The notes beneath the pieces were generated by a model, which was not told the DNA's origin, did no database searches, and saw only the letters and a program-made list of their open reading frames with translations. Source: Palleronia sediminis (GTDB lineage Bacteria; Pseudomonadota; Alphaproteobacteria; Rhodobacterales; Rhodobacteraceae). Taken from it: 64,000 bases of DNA. The first letter of the stretch is position 1, and each line of letters starts with the position of its first letter. Position numbers and translations under genes: made by a program. The stretch covers positions 124,001 through 188,000 of the forward strand of contig NZ_SNAA01000003.1 in assembly GCF_004358695.1 (NCBI RefSeq), written 5' to 3'. Below are positions 63,475 through 64,000 of the stretch, piece by piece.

Positions 63475-64000
63475 GTGAGCAACCCGCTTCTCGATGACTG
63501 GACGACCCGGTTCGACCTGCCGCCCTTCGACGCGATCGAGGATGCCCATTTCGAGCCCGCCGTCGAGACCGCCCTGGCCGAGGCGCGCGCGGCGGTGGAG
63601 CGCATCGCCGAGGACGCGGCCGCGCCCACATTCGCCAACACGATCGAGGCGCTGGAATCCGCGGGCCGCCGGCTCGACCGGGTTCTGGGGGTGTTCTTCA
63701 ACCTCGCCGGGGCCGATTCCAACCCCGAGCGGCAGCGCCTGCAGCGGGTGTTCTCGCCGATGCTCAGCGCCTATTCGTCGGATGTCTACATGAACGAGCC
63801 GCTGTTTCAGCGGATCGAGACGGTCTGGCAGGCGCGCGACACGCTTGACCTGACGCCCGAGCAGGCGCGGCTTTTGCTGGTCACGCGGCGCGCCTTTGTC
63901 CGCGCGGGGGCCGAGCTGCGCGGGCCGGCGCGCGACCGTCTGCGCCAGGTGGTCGAGCGGCTTTCGGCGCTGGGGGTGGAGTTCACGCAGAACCTTCTGG
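63475..64000 (+). CDS. M3-family metallopeptidase, N-terminal part (partial)
   Basis: The first 175 codons of a thimet-oligopeptidase-type enzyme (oligopeptidase A/peptidyl-dipeptidase Dcp). The N terminus reads NPLLDDWTTRFDLPPFDAIE and continues with the family's helical cap (AAPTFANTIEALESAGRRLD, FFNLAGADSNPE). The HExxH zinc site lies beyond the window. The start is GTG 63475 with AGGAG ten bases upstream. The reading frame is open to the window end. Confidence 0.87.
   Translation, partial: MSNPLLDDWTTRFDLPPFDAIEDAHFEPAVETALAEARAAVERIAEDAAAPTFANTIEALESAGRRLDRVLGVFFNLAGADSNPERQRLQRVFSPMLSAYSSDVYMNEPLFQRIETVWQARDTLDLTPEQARLLLVTRRAFVRAGAELRGPARDRLRQVVERLSALGVEFTQNLL

Noticed and set aside
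60414-63722. A 1102-codon open frame on the minus strand
   Set aside because: It lies opposite dut, moeB-like, binding protein and permease genes, all of which have clear motifs. No promoter or ribosome site supports it.

Overview
The window is a gene-dense, high-GC chromosomal segment of an alphaproteobacterium, most likely Rhodobacterales (Roseobacter/Rhodobacter/Paracoccus relatives). This rests on the clustered sucA-sucB-lpd, mdh, mcl2-like and sdhCDAB genes, a crotonyl-CoA carboxylase/reductase (Ccr) gene, an HvrA-type H-NS protein, an RpoH2-type sigma factor, the FYDLN acidic protein gene next to tRNA-Ala, and a luxR-luxI pair with CtrA-like boxes. I see no insertion sequences, prophage, CRISPR array or rRNA. 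The content is mostly core chromosome.

Layout. 1-160: end of an ATP synthase subunit b gene and its terminator. 0.3-4.4 kb: OmpA-family lipoprotein, Ada-like methyltransferase, endonuclease III and a PfkB kinase. 3.7-6.2 kb: the pxpB-pxpC-pxpA 5-oxoprolinase operon. 6.4-9.2 kb: bluB, tRNA-Ala(GGC), FYDLN protein, a YgjP-like metallopeptidase and a GntR regulator. 9.2-17.7 kb (minus): DUF805-sucA-sucB-sulfotransferase-small genes-MAPEG-lpd. 17.9-22.0 kb (minus): a second sulfotransferase, a glycosyltransferase, mdh and a repeat-bearing PRC-barrel protein. sucC and sucD, which I would expect between mdh and sucA, are absent here. 22.1-28.3 kb (plus): mcl2-like gene, NnrU, DUF1737, then sdhC-sdhD-sdhA, three small exported-protein genes and sdhB. 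28.4-30.3 kb: H-NS-like gene (minus) and ccr (plus). 30.5-33.7 kb: quorum-sensing genes luxR and luxI, followed by a RecD-like helicase.

33.6-41.0 kb (minus): TauE/SafE exporter with its TIGR02186 partner, then a purine nucleoside uptake operon (BMP binding protein, ATPase, two permeases, purine nucleoside phosphorylase). 41.1-46.6 kb (minus): nfuA-tsaB-rimI, a DUF1624 membrane protein, two UspA proteins, a class IV aminotransferase and trpS. 46.6-53.1 kb: a rhomboid-fold protein without catalytic residues, murJ, glnD and a penicillin-binding-protein-activator-like lipoprotein. 53.1-64.0 kb: rsmI, yraN, gshB, comM (minus), rpoH2, a ChaN-like lipoprotein, coaBC, dut, a membrane-anchored MoeB/ThiF protein, an amino-acid ABC transporter, and the start of an M3 peptidase gene.

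Functionally the centre of the window is carbon metabolism: the lower TCA cycle plus two ethylmalonyl-CoA-pathway-type genes (ccr, mcl2-like). Quorum sensing sits next to this block. The most interesting signals are regulatory. A pair of GATC-centred operators with identical 12-bp spacers occurs twice, upstream of sdhC and beside the sucA-side cluster. CtrA-type boxes precede both luxR and luxI. An ECF sigma-E-like promoter precedes rpoH2. I did not find a convincing undescribed multi-gene system.
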